From Cantharellus purpuraceus (taxonomy: Eukaryota; Basidiomycota; Agaricomycetes; Cantharellales; Hydnaceae): a DNA stretch of 64,000 nucleotides. The notes beneath the pieces are model-generated. The model had not been told where the DNA came from and made no database searches. It saw only the letters and a list, made by a program, of their open reading frames with translations. The stretch's first letter is position 1; each line of letters opens with the position of its first letter. This document shows, one piece after another, positions 1 through 12,500 of this stretch. Location: the NCBI GenBank assembly GCA_025174535.1, contig JALBUN010000019.1, forward strand, positions 186,001 to 250,000, given 5' to 3'. The position numbers and the translations under genes were made by a program.

Positions 1-1340
1 TGACAAGATGTAAATATGAAGGGACACTCGCTTTGCGGCGCACAGAACATAGTCGTAGTGTCGATCTGCGGCCTCTGTTATAGTTCCCACCACTTTACAT
101 GAACCACATTTCGGTACACATGTCGAACGGGTTTGAAAGTACCTAGAAAATACCTCGGAAAGGGTGCCATGCGTTGATGTTACCATGTTTATCTGATCTA
201 ATGTCCACACCATAACCTGATACGCATCGTGAGGTATTGAGCACTATGAAACCGTTTTTGGGTAATTTTGTAACTGACCTTTCACGAGTTCGTAATTTGA
301 ACTTTTGATGCGCATGAATCATGACGATGAGTACCAGTGACGCGAGAGAACGAATCGCTGCTTACCGACACACCGCAGTCACGCTCACTCTGTTGGATCT
401 CTCTAGTATAAACCCATATAATGCACCTAACGCTGTAGAATTTCAATTCATTGTTATATGCTGTTGAGGAGCCTCTTGTAACGCATGAATCAGCTCACCT
501 CCCATGCCTACAACGCAGATTTGCAACATGGCCGCGGATCTACTTGAGCAACAACGGAGTTAGAAATATTTTATGGTCCCGCACAATGTGAAAACCGTCC
601 GACAAAAATTCGCACAAATTCGCGTCCGCTGGGAAAATCACTATGGCCGCTTGCCATGGCAAAGCAGCCATTAGTCAGCGGTCTGGAGTCTCGTCACGTG
701 ATGCGGGGTCATGTGAGCAAAGGCGGTCTTTGTTCAGACTCACAGCAACATCGTGCACCCATCATTCCCACTACCATGCACTTCAAAGGTGCAATTGGTC
801 ATACTTGTTGTCTCCAGTCTCCATCACCCTATGATCCACTGCACCAAGGCATAACACATACATAACTAATGACATGCACTGTTGGTTGACTACTACATGC
901 CCTACTAGTTCCAGTTTGCAACATGTGATGAAGAAAATGCAAAATCAATGTGAGGCTTTAAATGCTGGATGAGGGATAAGTAAAGAAAGAGTTTATAGAT
1001 GGATATGGCTCAAGGATCCAGGTACTGTGCAGCAGTCAGTGACCTGAGTGACATAATGTTGTGTGCAATGACAATGATAGTAAGGGAGAAGACAGTGTTG
1101 GAATGCTTGTGGCAATTGCAAGAATGATGGCAGTGATGGTGAGTATCAGCACAATCTAGATGATCACCTGATGTGCTAGTCACACCCTTAAGTATTTACA
1201 ACTGAGAATATTTGAATAAGTCCATTCCAGGTACAAGCACCATGTATAGGCTGATATTTAGGAATGGAAAAGCAAAATACAGCACATTGGTGCTGCATAA
1301 ATAGAATTTGATAGGGAAAAGGCGGTTCCCATACAGTTCC
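1..1340. other. No supported gene; low-complexity flank of the LTR nest
   Basis: Only short, non-conserved reading frames are visible on both strands, and no domain or splice pattern could be recognised. The last 25 bases (about 1315-1340) end in the same GGTTCCCATACA-like string that ends LTR family A, so an older, related LTR end may sit here, but I could not find its start or a target-site duplication. Confidence 0.5.
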
Positions 1341-1402
1341 CACTCATCCAACTCTGGTTCCACTGATGCATCAGTATCACCATAGGAACTCAGACATCCA
1401 CC

Positions 1403-2857
1403 TGTTTTGGAACCCGCAAAATTATGGTGTTAGGGCAAACTCTAAATCACCACAATTCCGTGAATGAACAGCTGAGAAGAATATCAAATCCTACTGCAGC
1501 ACAACTCCAGAAACAATTTAACGTTTGTACTTTGGTTACAATCCGTTGTAATGGTCAATGCAGACAATACGCAGGAAGGTAATACGTTTCTTAGCAGTAG
1601 GGAATGAATAAGACTTCCAGAGTCTAGAGTTCACGGACGCTTAGGGGTCCAGATATTCCAAAAAGAGGGGAATGCACTTAGAGGCTAGAGGAAGTAGGTG
1701 GATGAATCCGACCGTCCAACCAGTGACACTCTGAAGCGGGTAACAGCAATGTGTGAAGTAGTCTAGCAACTGCTTCACACGAGTTCAAGATTCTAATGCT
1801 CTGCAAAGGCAGTACACACTAGTAACTTGAACAAGAGCACTAATGGCAGGACTATCGACAGACAATCTCACCCTGTAGATTCGTAGTCACGCGAGGTAGA
1901 TACTACACTCACGCCCAAAGCAGGACAATCACTACTTCGAGTGCAATCAAATACAGTTACACAACTGTAAGCGACCCTTGAACTGGACAATCAACAGTTA
2001 CTGAGATATAGAGGATGACACTGTATGTCACTCTAGTCACACTGATGTGCAAATGATGGGGTAGAAATTGGTTATTTATTTCAGAGGCAGAATGGGCTCC
2101 TTTTATATTGTATTTACAGGAGCTGACTAATACTACTGGAAACTTCTACCTATTAATAGATGGAAACTACTGGAAGCTAGTGGAATATGTGAGAAGGGGG
2201 TGGAAGTTTCCTAGCCAATGAGCTGCTTGGATTTGCTCTGACTCAGGGCATGAGTCATGGATGGAGTCATAGTGTGACTCAGAGCAGGAGTCATAGTATG
2301 AGTAATCACAGGAGTCATAGCATGAGTCATGGCAGGAGTCATAGCATGAGTCATGGCAGGAGTCATTGCATGAGTCACCATTACTCAAATAACTCGGTCA
2401 ATACTTCGTTTCCCAGGCTGATTAGCACAGCTATGGGTAGGCACAGCTTCTATTGAACTCTCCACTGAAAATGGAGTCAGGAGGTGCAGTGGTTGCGAAG
2501 ATATTGAGGATTTACTGGCAGTGGTGACCAGATTGAGTCGGAGATTGAAATGAGTCATGTGATCGAAAATGAGTCAGTTGTCCGGGTGACTCCGGCTGAC
2601 TTTGAGGCTGCTGACATCTGCGAAGGTTTGTGGGTCCATGTGGGTCCCAAAACTTCGCCCAGCAGAACAATAAGTTTGTAGACTCATTTCTGCATGGAAA
2701 ATTCCCAAAAAAATATGAAAAAATAGAGAATATTTGAATGGCCCTGAATCAAGAGAAAGCAGCAGATATATGCTGATATTTTAAGGCCATCAAGCGGAAT
2801 TGTACAGTTTCGGGACTTTAAACAAGATCTTTTTAAGGGAAAACCAGTTCCCATACA
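1403..2857 (+). repeat. Solo LTR, family A (1,455 bp), target-site duplication CCACC
   Basis: The element starts TGTTTTGGAACCC and ends CAGTTCCCATACA (TG...CA). It is flanked by an exact 5-bp duplication, CCACC, at 1398-1402 and 2858-2862. The same sequence occurs at 53512-55484 with a different flanking duplication, which fixes both ends, and a 5' fragment occurs at 58550. No internal gag or pol lies beside it, so it is a solo LTR left by recombination. It is inserted in the antisense copy of LTR family C. The strand label only follows the orientation shared with the other copies. Confidence 0.92.
2250..2380 (+). repeat. 24-bp minisatellite inside LTR family A
   Basis: The unit is about 24 bp (GGCAGGAGTCATAGCATGAG and variants), repeated about five times, degenerate at the left. 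The other LTR copy (around 54920-55004) is shorter by 48 bp, which is two units, so the array has changed copy number since the two copies separated. Confidence 0.8.
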
Positions 2858-3013
2858 CCACCCCTGTTGGACTCAGACATACTCATGTAAGGCCATTGGT
2901 ATCAGAGATCCATCACCAGAGTCCTTATTATTAGTTTTCACATATGTATTTAAGTTGTAATACTGGGGATTTCATTTCCCAGTTTGAATATTGAATCATG
3001 TCTAGGTCCTAAG

Positions 3014-3438
3014 TGTTATGAACTAGGTCCAATGAGGGTTGGAACCTGGATTGGAGTTTGAGGTTGGAGTCAGAGTTGGTGTCAGGGTGTGTTGTGGGAC
3101 TTGGCTTCAGCTTATGTGCTGTGCCCTCACTAATACCTGTGTCCAAGATTTTGGAGATGGAGTATGACTTAGATAGTTCAGATCAGACTTAGGAGCTAGG
3201 TGTGATTCAATATTCAAACTGGGGGAACTTAAATACATATCTGAAATCCAATAATGATTACTCCAGTGATGGATCTCTGAGGCCAATGGCCTTACATGAA
3301 TATGTCCGGGTCCAATGGGGATGGATGTCTGGTTCCTATGGTGATGCTGATGCATCAGTGGAACTGGGTATGGTTTTCTAATGGAGTATAGATTTCATGC
3401 ATGTGGGGATCTGGGCATTAATGAATATAGTCATAATA
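3014..3438 (+). repeat. Solo LTR, family C (425 bp), target-site duplication CTAAG
   Basis: It starts TGTTATG and ends CATAATA (the usual family end is CATAACA, so one transition has hit the terminal CA). It is flanked by an exact 5-bp duplication CTAAG at 3009-3013 and 3439-3443. It matches 56573-57087 in the same direction, but with internal deletions. It lies head-to-head inside an older antisense copy of the same family, so 2863-3013 and about 3160-3345 form an imperfect inverted repeat. Confidence 0.88.
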
Positions 3439-3601
3439 CTAAGTCTGATCCTACCTACTTAAGTCATACCCCATCTTCAAAATCTCAGACACAGGTATTA
3501 GTGAGGGTGCAGCACATAAGCTGAAGCCAAGTCTGTTCTGACCACCATAACTCCAACTCCATCCCTGAAGATCCAACCTCTGATGGACCTTGTGCATAAC
3601 A

Positions 3602-5944
3602 ATGTTGAGATGACCATGCCAGTAGTCATTGAGCTGTGAGTGCATAGTGGGACAGGTTTGGCATGGGAATGGGTGGGGAATTATTGATCACAGTGGGGAC
3701 TTTGCCTTTGTGGATCTGGAGGATGACAACAAATAGGATTGGTGAAATTTCTAGTGCATTATATGTTATTCTTGTTCAATGTACTTAACACTAACATAAC
3801 TGCAGTTGATAGAAGACATTAGCTTGAAATAAGTACATTTTGACACTTAAAATGAGGTCACAATGATGTGCTTGCAGCACATTCTCATTCCTTATTTGAA
3901 GTGCAAAATAACACCAAAATTAAGTGATGTATCCTTCAAAGAACTTTGAACTGTTATACATGTGTAAATTTGCACTTAAATCCAGGACTAGTGTGAATCA
4001 TACTGAATTTTGATGCAATTTTTCCTACAGTGACATTGTCCTATGGCAGACTTCATTACATCATAGAAGTCACCCCCTTGCTCAGAAATCATTGATCCCA
4101 ATTCCACATGACGATTCCTGCTAGCATATGTTGAGCCATGCCTCACCAATGGCAAGGATGCAACAAAGGAGCCGACAACGTATGAGAGTACCTCGGTGAT
4201 AATTTTCATCAATCTTCAAGCAATCGGGTGTGTTGTCGGTCATGTCAAGCGGGGTAACGAGTGGGCGATCATCGATAGGAGTGAGGAATTAGCGAGGACC
4301 ATCTTCGTAGAGCTAAATTTAGAAGAGGTCTAAGTAGTGTCATAACGTATATTTTCTTGGGTTTCTCATATCACTCACGGACCGCTGAATTCATATTTAC
4401 ACTTCAATTAAGTAACTGGGGCACTTCTTCAGAGTGCAGGATCACTCTAGGAAGCAGTGCAAGTTCTCACTTATATTCGGCGTGCTAGCGCCGAGAAAAT
4501 TTAGGCACTGATGAGAAGTCCCTTTTCTTCCTACAGTGCATGATACCTCATGAATCCTCGTATTGCCGGATCCCTCGATGTTATGGATACGCGGCGCTTT
4601 ATTAGAGAACGCAACAGGTATGTCAGTCGACCCCTTGATTCTGACGTTGATCAACAACATGTTATGTAGTAAGGAGTTGGTGTAGTCGATGGCCATCCAT
4701 CTCGGAATCTTTGCAAGTATATGTCAGGGGTTAAGACGCTGAAGAAGAGGAACTGACAAGGACTCCGCTCTCGTTATATACAGTCGCAACGTGGAGAACG
4801 GTTCCCGAAGACAGGGCCAAGAAAGGAACGCGAAGAGCCAATACATCATCGACAACGCACAACTATAGATGGCTGGGTGGTAACCAGATTACAGTTGCGG
4901 AGTAAGGAATTGTGCAAGGATGATCACTCATCTAGTTAGTCTGTGTAGGCATGAGCCATCTAGTAGCTGCAAGACTTTGGATGACTGGATAGTGAGACTT
5001 TCTCCAAATTTTGGTTCTCATTGTTGCTCTAACTCGCGATTGTACTACGACATGTACGTGCCGATACTTGCACGTGTGTATACACTGATGGCTCCTCTCC
5101 GATGTCCTGCTGGTGTTCATCCAACAGACGAATCGTGGAAACGGAGTGTTGTTACGCCAAATAATCAAGCCCTGGATTCGGTTTTGATTTATATGGACGC
5201 GTCCTCTAGCATGAATTTAGCTGACCTTGGTCTTCCTGGGGACCATATACTACGTATTCTGGGTTTTTTTCAACTAATGAAGAGTCGAATCAGTTCAATA
5301 TCAATGGTGAGAAATTAAATCTAGTGAGGACTCACGCAAATTTTTTTTCGTGCCTCACTTGATTCTGATGTTGAGCGTTGAGTGTGAGGGCAACATATTC
5401 GGCCCTGAATGTGATGGATGATGGATGATGTGTTGAGATTTACTGTGGCGCCGCTTGGGTTTGGCGGCACTACGGCCCTGATCGCCCTTGAGAAGAGCCT
5501 AGGTACCATTCCGTAAAGGGAGGTGTAGGGGCTGCCACAGTAGGTGTGATCAACCCAGTGTGGCGCTTAGGTTTGCGGCCGCACGTGCTTCACCCGCCGC
5601 CACTGATCCTCTTGGAATGAATATCGAGGAAGGCTACACTAAGTTGCGACCAATCCCACTCGCTACCAGTAGGCTACTCATAAAATCAATTACATCGCTG
5701 GTATCTAGATGTACACGTATGGTCAAAGGCAGCAAGGATTGAAACCCGAGGGGTACATAGGAACGAGAACGGGCAGAGAGCGTGGTGCGTACAAAGCTGG
5801 GAAACAAACTGGAGAGTCCGAGAGATGTGAGACGGAAACATGTGGGAGTGGCGGGTAATCAAACAGAAAAATAAAAAGAAAAGAAGGCAAAGAAAGGAGT
5901 GAATCCGCGAACTGCACACGAAGAACCCCCACCCCTAGCCAGCG
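3602..5944. other. No supported gene
   Basis: AT-rich sequence at 3.7-4.4 kb, then mixed sequence with several unrelated short reading frames on both strands (the longest about 130 codons at 4920-5318). None has recognisable domains, consistent splice signals or paralogs in the window. The part from about 5560 to 5944 lies directly downstream of the DUF3602 gene and could hold its 3' UTR or a last exon. Confidence 0.5.
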
Positions 5945-7788
5945 TCAAAACTCCAAAAACGACACAAACTCACCCTCCTCCTCCTCCACTGCATGCAATG
6001 TCCATGCCGAACCCGAGCGCCCCGTAAAGGGCATCTCGTGCACTTGCATATCCGCATGCACACCATACACATCGACCTCCTCATCCTCATCCTCAACCAC
6101 GCTCCCCGGCACGTCACTCTCCGTCTCATAGTCGCTCTCAGTCTCGCGACCTATCATCGCCATCGGCGCCTGCTCCCGCTCCCCATATCCATACCCATGT
6201 CCATACCCATACCGCGGCTGCTGCGGACGCCCCAGCCCCGTCATGGATGTCGGCTGATGATGCGCCCGTACCAACGGCGGCGGCTGCACCTGCACCCTCA
6301 CAGGCTGCCGCTGCCGCTCCTGCTCCTGCACATACCCCCCCTGCTCCCGCATCCGCAGCCTCGACCGCACCTCCATCGCATGCTTTCCCACCTCTTCCAA
6401 ATGGCCCATAATCGCCTCCATCCGCTCATCTGAGACTGGATCTCCGCCCCCGCGGCCACTGTTCACACTCACGCGCATTCCCTTCACGTCGGCATTGTCG
6501 TCTGGCATTGCTGCAGTGGAGGGCGCACTGGTGGCGGTGTTTGCTTTGGACGGTCGTCGTGAGCCACGTTTCCACCATTTAGCAGGAGAGGGAGCAGGGA
6601 CGGTGGGGCGACTTTGGACTTTTTGGAGTTTATGTGGTGGAGGGGGAGCGGGGGCAATGGGAAGGAGGGTGTCTGCGCCATTGTTGCTGGTATTGGCGTC
6701 ACCGCAGAGGTCATTGTCGTCGTTGTAGGGAGCGTTGATGTACGGTTCCGCGAGCGTCCTGCGACATTCAGCGATTCGCCTTTCAAGGTCTGTAGGGGAT
6801 CTTGTCCCGCAGAGATTTGGGGTGGATAGTCGGGGCGCTAGGGAGCTTGAAGCCGTTGCGATTGTTGGGTTGGAACTTGAAGTCCTGATTTTCACTGGTG
6901 GGGTTGGTAGGGTTTTCACGGAGGACGGGCGCGAGGACGATTTGGAGGACGAATGTGAAGGAGGAAAGGTAGGACTTGATGGAGCAGGTGACAAGGGTGA
7001 CGGAATGGACATGGAGAAACTCGACGTCTCGGTGGAAACTCGCTGCAGCTCGTAATGTTCTGTGCTGCTGAACGAAGTGGCGGTGAACCGGAGGGAGGCA
7101 AAGGAGCGCCGCCTCCGCGATTTGTCCTTTTTTGCCTTCAATCCGACGTTGGAAGTTCCGAAAGACTTGGAACGCGTGCGTGCAGAGTTGCCCAGGCCAC
7201 CACGTCCTGTGGACGGCTGGAGGAATCACCGGGGAAAGTATGTCAGTACGTGGGCGGTTACCGGGAAATTCAAGGGCATTCATGGCCAGGGATCGTCCTC
7301 CGGCAGTGCACACCCTTCGGTACAACAAGCGCTCACCGTTTTGTCGCGTTTGGCTGCTTGGGCTCCTTGGAGCACCAGCAGTTCATACTCGTCGTCTGGA
7401 TCCGCTGAAGCATCAAACGGGATCGACTGAGCCTGGGAGGCGGCGCGTATATTACCGGAGCCGCCTCTGCCTGTGTACTTGACCTGAAAACACCCATATG
7501 AGGGTGGCGATAACATATGGAGATACACACGACGCACCTTCACGCGGGGATTAAGTGCCGCTTCTGCACGTCGCTTTTGTAGAATTTCAGCTTCATTGAT
7601 GTTGTCGTCTAGCTTCAACTTTGAAGTGACGCGAATGTTGCCTGACCCGCCTCGTCCCGACGACTGCGGCACAGTGAGAAGGTGTAAATTCCAGGACATG
7701 ATATACATACGATGACAGGTGACTTTGCGGGCTTTCCTGTAGGAGAGGTCGGGGGGGAGTCAATGGGAAACTGAGGGAGAGAGGACAT
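5945..7788 (-). CDS. DUF3602 / PAR32-like protein with GRGGxGN motifs
   Basis: Model: four exons, 7711-7788, 7538-7663, 7337-7483 and 5945-7216, with introns of 47, 54 and 120 bp, all GT-AG; 540 aa. Three copies of the family signature are visible: GRGGSGN at the start of exon 2, GRGGSGN in exon 3 and GRGGLGN a few residues into exon 4. These GRGGxGN motifs define DUF3602, the family of yeast Par32, a TORC1-responsive regulator linked to ammonium transport. The rest is disordered: a basic RRRR stretch, long Ser/Pro-rich segments, a Tyr/Gly-rich block and an acidic tail. The start ATG was chosen because it gives an in-frame leader that splices cleanly into the first motif. A strong GTGAGT lies 30 bp before the stop, so a further 3' exon is possible. 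It is divergent from the SDR gene. The family call is firm; function in this organism is inferred. Confidence 0.82.
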
Positions 7789-8120
7789 GGATGTAAGGGA
7801 AAAAGGATGTCAGTGAACGCATAGGAGGCGAGCCATGTGTGCGTCTATAAAGCTGCTGTGCTTAATTTTCCAGGGGTCGCAAAAGGCAAAGGCCCGCCCC
7901 CCAGTCACACGATTTCACCTTATCTCTCCGGACATGTCAACCACGGATATCCGACACGTTCACCCAATATGTGCACGAGGATATGCTCCTGGGTGCTTCT
8001 CTTTTCGCAAACATCCGAAACGGTGCCAATCGAGCTGTTCAGGATGTCTATCAACATGTCATTTCTGTACCGGTTCCCATCTGCAAGATCAAGTCACGTG
8101 CCACCGCCAGCAGCCAAACC
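7789..8120. promoter_or_regulatory. Bidirectional promoter region between DUF3602 gene and SDR gene
   Basis: This is the 332-bp gap between two divergent start codons, so it must carry both promoters. I see no unambiguous TATA box; the assignment rests on position only. Confidence 0.45.
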
Positions 8121-9529
8121 ATGTCTTCGTCCCAGCTCCAGACAACCCACCTCTTTGACGTCGCCGGCTGGAGTGTCGTCGGTAAGCGCCACGTTCATAA
8201 TCCCGATCAATGTTGATGCAACAACACATCATCATACACAGTGACGGGTGGCGGGACAGGTCTCGGCCTCATCACTGCTGTCACGTTTCTCGTCAACGGC
8301 GCCGCGCGAGTCTGTACGCATGCCCACCGGCGTTTTCTCCACCTTCACCCCATAATTTACAGATATCACCGGACGTCGCGCCGACGTATTGCATGCCGCA
8401 ACGAACACCTACAACGGTGGTGAGAGTGCCACCGGCGAGCTAATCCCAGTCGTGTGCGACGTCTCCAAGAAAGAAGACATTGAGAGTAAGTTTCAGATCA
8501 AGGGCCAGGTCCCGTCACCTGACTCTTACCTATGGAAAACATTTAGACCTCGTCGCAACTGTTCGCGCCAAAGACCACTTTATCAATCTGCTCGTGAATA
8601 ATGCCAGCGTGGGTGGGCTCAAAAATGATTTTGCGAATAAGGAAAATGTGGAGGATATTTCTAGGGCACTGTTTGCCTCCGAGCTACAAGCGTGGAATGA
8701 GGTTCTCCACCTGAACACGTCAAGCATGTTTTTCACTTCAGGTAGCCTTTACACACCCCTAGATCCCCACAGCGCGGCTTATCGCTCACATGATTAGCCG
8801 CATTCCTTCCCTTGCTTGTTGCAGCCAAGGGACCCTTCCCTGCCCCAGGATCGATTCTCAACATATCATCCATGTCTGGCATTACAAAGCAATCTCAGGT
8901 ACTCACCAGTCTTTAGCCTCCACAGGCCAAGAAATCAACCACATGCGAATGTGGCGCTGACATTTGCCTTTTCCAGGGAGGGCAATTTGCCTACAACACA
9001 GCCAAGTACTACATGTGAAGTTTATTTTTGGACGATTACTAATAATACCCTGTCTGTGCACAGAGCTGGGACGATCTCACTCACGCAGCAGCTCGCATAC
9101 GAGTTCCGCCGTCCCGACCTTGGCGTGCGGGTGAACACGCTAGCTCCGGGATATTTTCCGTCAGAGGTGTGTTTGGTTTTAATTCCCGGAGCCCAGTGAA
9201 CTCATCTCACCTTTGGGGAATTTATTTCGTTTTACGGCACTAGATGACGCCAGCACACCTATTTGCAGAAAATCCGGACAAAGTCAGGGCTCAGTGGGGA
9301 ATACCCATCGGCCGCCCAGGTGCGTGCTTCCCGTTGTTATCGCGTCGTCATATCCATTTTCCAATTTCTGCTCTACGGTTGAATGTGTACTAACGGACCG
9401 ATTCATCAACGTGTGAAATTAGGTCGACCTACAGAATATGCGCAAGCCGTGCTAAGTATGGCTATTAATGAATATGTGAATGGGTCGACGGTGCTTATTG
9501 ATGGTGGGTGGCTTCTGGAGCAGCCTTAG
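8121..9529 (+). CDS. Short-chain dehydrogenase/reductase (SDR), classical type
   Basis: Nine exons: 8121-8181, 8242-8313, 8363-8485, 8547-8741, 8798-8898, 8977-9005, 9064-9166, 9244-9319, 9423-9529 (288 aa; the lengths sum to a multiple of three). In order the protein shows the Rossmann nucleotide-binding motif TGGGTGLG, the structural NNAS, a serine in ISSMSG and the active-site YNTAK (YxxxK), then the C-terminal VNGSTVLIDGGW typical of 3-oxoacyl-ACP-reductase-like SDRs. It is expected to be an NAD(P)H-dependent oxidoreductase, probably soluble; the substrate cannot be told from sequence. One exon is only 29 nt (8977-9005). All catalytic residues are present and there is no frame break, so it looks functional. 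Similar agaric proteins are often named rhamnolipid-biosynthesis 3-oxoacyl reductase, a name that should not be taken as function. Confidence 0.93.
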
Positions 9530-12500
9530 AGAGGAATAGAGTTGGACAGCTCGAATGACGCCTAGGGGTTGGAGGTCTTCATTGATTTATGGAGGGGGCG
9601 CGCGTTACTTCTTCCGCCTCCGGGAATGACGAGACCGGACGGTTGTTCGAGGAGTAGGTGGTGCGACCGAGTGACTTAAGTGAGATGTATGACGTTTTGC
9701 CAGCGAATTTAATCCCCCCTGCATGCACACATCGACATACATTAAATACCATTTTAACCCGAAATTAAGGGCTATCGCTGGTTCGCACCGGAATGCGGTA
9801 CATTTGATCTATGAGTGCAGTAGGTATTCGAGGGGAAGGTCTGATGAACTCATTGATCAGGCTGTCGGTTCATTTAAGCTTGCACAGTGTGGCGATGTGA
9901 CCTATTAGTACACCGTAAGTTGAACGAAAAGTATAAAAAAAAAACAGATCAAGGGCTCTGATGGTCGTTGGGCTGCGTGACTGTGTCGAGCTTGGTCTGT
10001 ATCAGTCCAGGCTTGGACTGCGGGCGTTCGACTAGGCCGGTATTCCTGAATGCCCGGGCGTGTTTTGAAGACGGGTCCTGTAGTACTGCCTCTCGATGGG
10101 TACCTGTCATGAGCTGGTGAAATTCTAGAATTGGGCCCTGTCTTGATGTGCTTGATGCACTTGGCATGAATTAGCCTCTTGTCTGCCTGCCCCAGGCAGT
10201 GCCCCCTCCCCCCACTCAGTCACAAACACAAGTATGTCAACTGGTGTATGCATTGCACTGCAAGTATAGGCTCGGGCATTCACGCATTTCCTCGGCCCCG
10301 TCGATATCCCGCTATCTCTCCCTATATCTAGACGGTCACGATGGGTGGCGTCTCGGATATACATTCATGTCCAACATCTCTTCTTCCGACGAGAAGACGT
10401 ATGAAGTTTCAACAGAGATAAGCCCACTGGTCAATGAACTAGACGTTTTCGCTCAGATTGTAGTCACAAAGAAGCACCTCTAAGCCCCGTCACTGCGTAC
10501 TGCAACATACATACGGCGCTATGAATGAGCGGATAGGGCCCGAAGAATCATACGTGTGGCATGCGCATGCCTGCGCCAGAAGTTAACTTTATTCGGTGGA
10601 ATCGTATACCAACCCCCCATAGAGGCAATTATAAATTCGGCGGCTCCGTCCTCGCGTCTATCAACGCGCTTATTCATTGCCAATAGGCTCTGGGCCGAGA
10701 CTCCCTGCATCAATTGCAAGACTTCAACTTGCTCCTCGACTCGGATTCAAGCCTCGGAGGGGGGGGGAGGTCACCTATTCATAGGCTGTGCATAACCCTG
10801 TGCGCCAAGGACTAGCGAGCATAGGGATCTGCATCTTCTACCCAGCACGGAAAGAATAGGGTCGAGTGCACATGTGCACATGCACCAGAGCGAAGGTAAC
10901 TCTCAACCGTGGAATCGCGTAGACTAAGCAGCGCTCAAGCTGCTCGCGTGGAATCGGACCTGTATTTTGCAACATCCCGCCAATCAGTCCCCTGCCTTAT
11001 GCAGGGGTCGCGACAACACGCTGTGACATAACGTCATTTAGCCAGCAAGCCACTTTACCTAGTGTCGTGCGGGTCACTGGTTCGGGAGATAACCGTGGGA
11101 GGATGCAGTGATTGTTTATGCGCTGCTTGTGTCAAGGTGTGGTATCCGCGTTATCGCTTCCGGCGCAGTGGTGTGGGGTAGTACAACTCCGCTTCCGAGG
11201 AGAGTGCTCGCTACGGCAATACGGACCACCACGGTTAGGAAGAAGCGAGATAGATAACAGTGACTCATGAATGAACAGCCAAGCCTTACCAGATCAAGTT
11301 GAGCTTGGAGAACTCTGTTGTTTTTACCCTGACAATTCGTTGTGATTTACCTTCAGGGTGCTTAAGCACCCTTATGTAAAACGAAACTCACAAAAACAAA
11401 TTCCTTTGAACTGGAAACGAGAAGCAACGGTCGCAATCAATTTACGTCCCCAAGTCACTAGGACGACTGGCCATGATCCGGACGCTGATATAGAAATGCA
11501 AGACGTATTGAGCCTGGGACTGTTGCCATAGTTCTAACGAGGTCACGTTTGAACTATGGCAAAGAGTAGCAACAGTCGTGCCAGTTACATCCGCATGCCA
11601 CCAAACCTACTTGCTGGACAGATCCGGACACCACACTTGTGTTACAATTGGCAATGGGACTGTTGAGGAATTGCTAGGATACACGTTACAGCACTCAACA
11701 GCCCTGAGTCCACGTTCCTCGTTCATATTGCTGGAAAGCGAACACGTGGCCAGAAGCCGAAGGTAATCCTCAGCTCAAAATCATGTAAGAGTCGCTGCCT
11801 GTATTTTTTTGAGATTGATAGAGAATCAGGAAAAATTCAGAGACCCTTATAAAGACTGGGAGCTGAGGAATGTTTTAAGTTCGACAAACCAAGACTAAGA
11901 CAAACTGCAGTCGTGATTTGCCGAAGGGATCAATAGCGCTGGAGCGCAGGACGGCATCAATGAATATCACAGATGGAGGTAGACATGCAGTTGAGGCCCA
12001 ACTCTGTTTCTTCGAGTTCTGGAGGATACTCAGGCCGTAGCGATGTTTGTTTGGTGATACAACCAAAGACCGTGACATTTCGAAGATTTTTAGCGACGGC
12101 GACGATGTTTGCTGCTCTATACTTCCTTACTGTCGAATGAGTTTGGATGAGTGACACGTGTGAACCGCCATCCAGTGGGACCATACACGCTCACCTTAAT
12201 TGACTCATATGGACACTCATCCAGTGCTGTAGGAGTGGCAAAGGTTTGGGGGAATGAGCAAGACCGATTGGCATCTGCTACTCTCCAGTGACATGATCTA
12301 TGGTTCATCAATATGTTGAGTTTGGACTAGGTCGATGGTGGTAGGGGAGTTCAGCTTTCAAAGCTTGAGATATGGGGAAGAGGTAGGCATTTGTTGAGAA
12401 ACAAAAGCATATCTCAGAACGAACACTCATATATGGACCTGGCATTTCTAGAAGACAGCGGGCAACTATCTTAGCACGAGATTTCATATTCGAACGATGG

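Larger units (their letters stand above)
1341..3601 (-). repeat. LTR family C, antisense copy, split by two later solo-LTR insertions
   Basis: Three pieces, 1341-1402, 2863-3013 and 3439-3601, read in order as the reverse complement of the LTR at 56573-57087. They share the GATGCATCAG block, the AAGGCCATTGG block and the AAGCTGAAGCCAAG block. The right end at 3601 is CATAACA, the complement of the TGTTATG that starts the family. The pieces are separated by a solo LTR of family A (1403-2857) and by a solo LTR of its own family in the opposite direction (3014-3438). The left end is not resolved, because homology fades at about 1341. Confidence 0.75.

Noticed and set aside
907..1345. An additional solo LTR ending at 1340 with duplication GTTCC
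   Set aside because: GTTCC occurs at about 907 but is not followed by TG, and no similarity to another LTR start was seen. Only the end string resembles family A.
6783..7328. A 181-codon minus-strand frame overlapping the DUF3602 gene
   Set aside because: It runs through an intron in another frame and lacks the GRGGxGN motif; the spliced model explains the region better.
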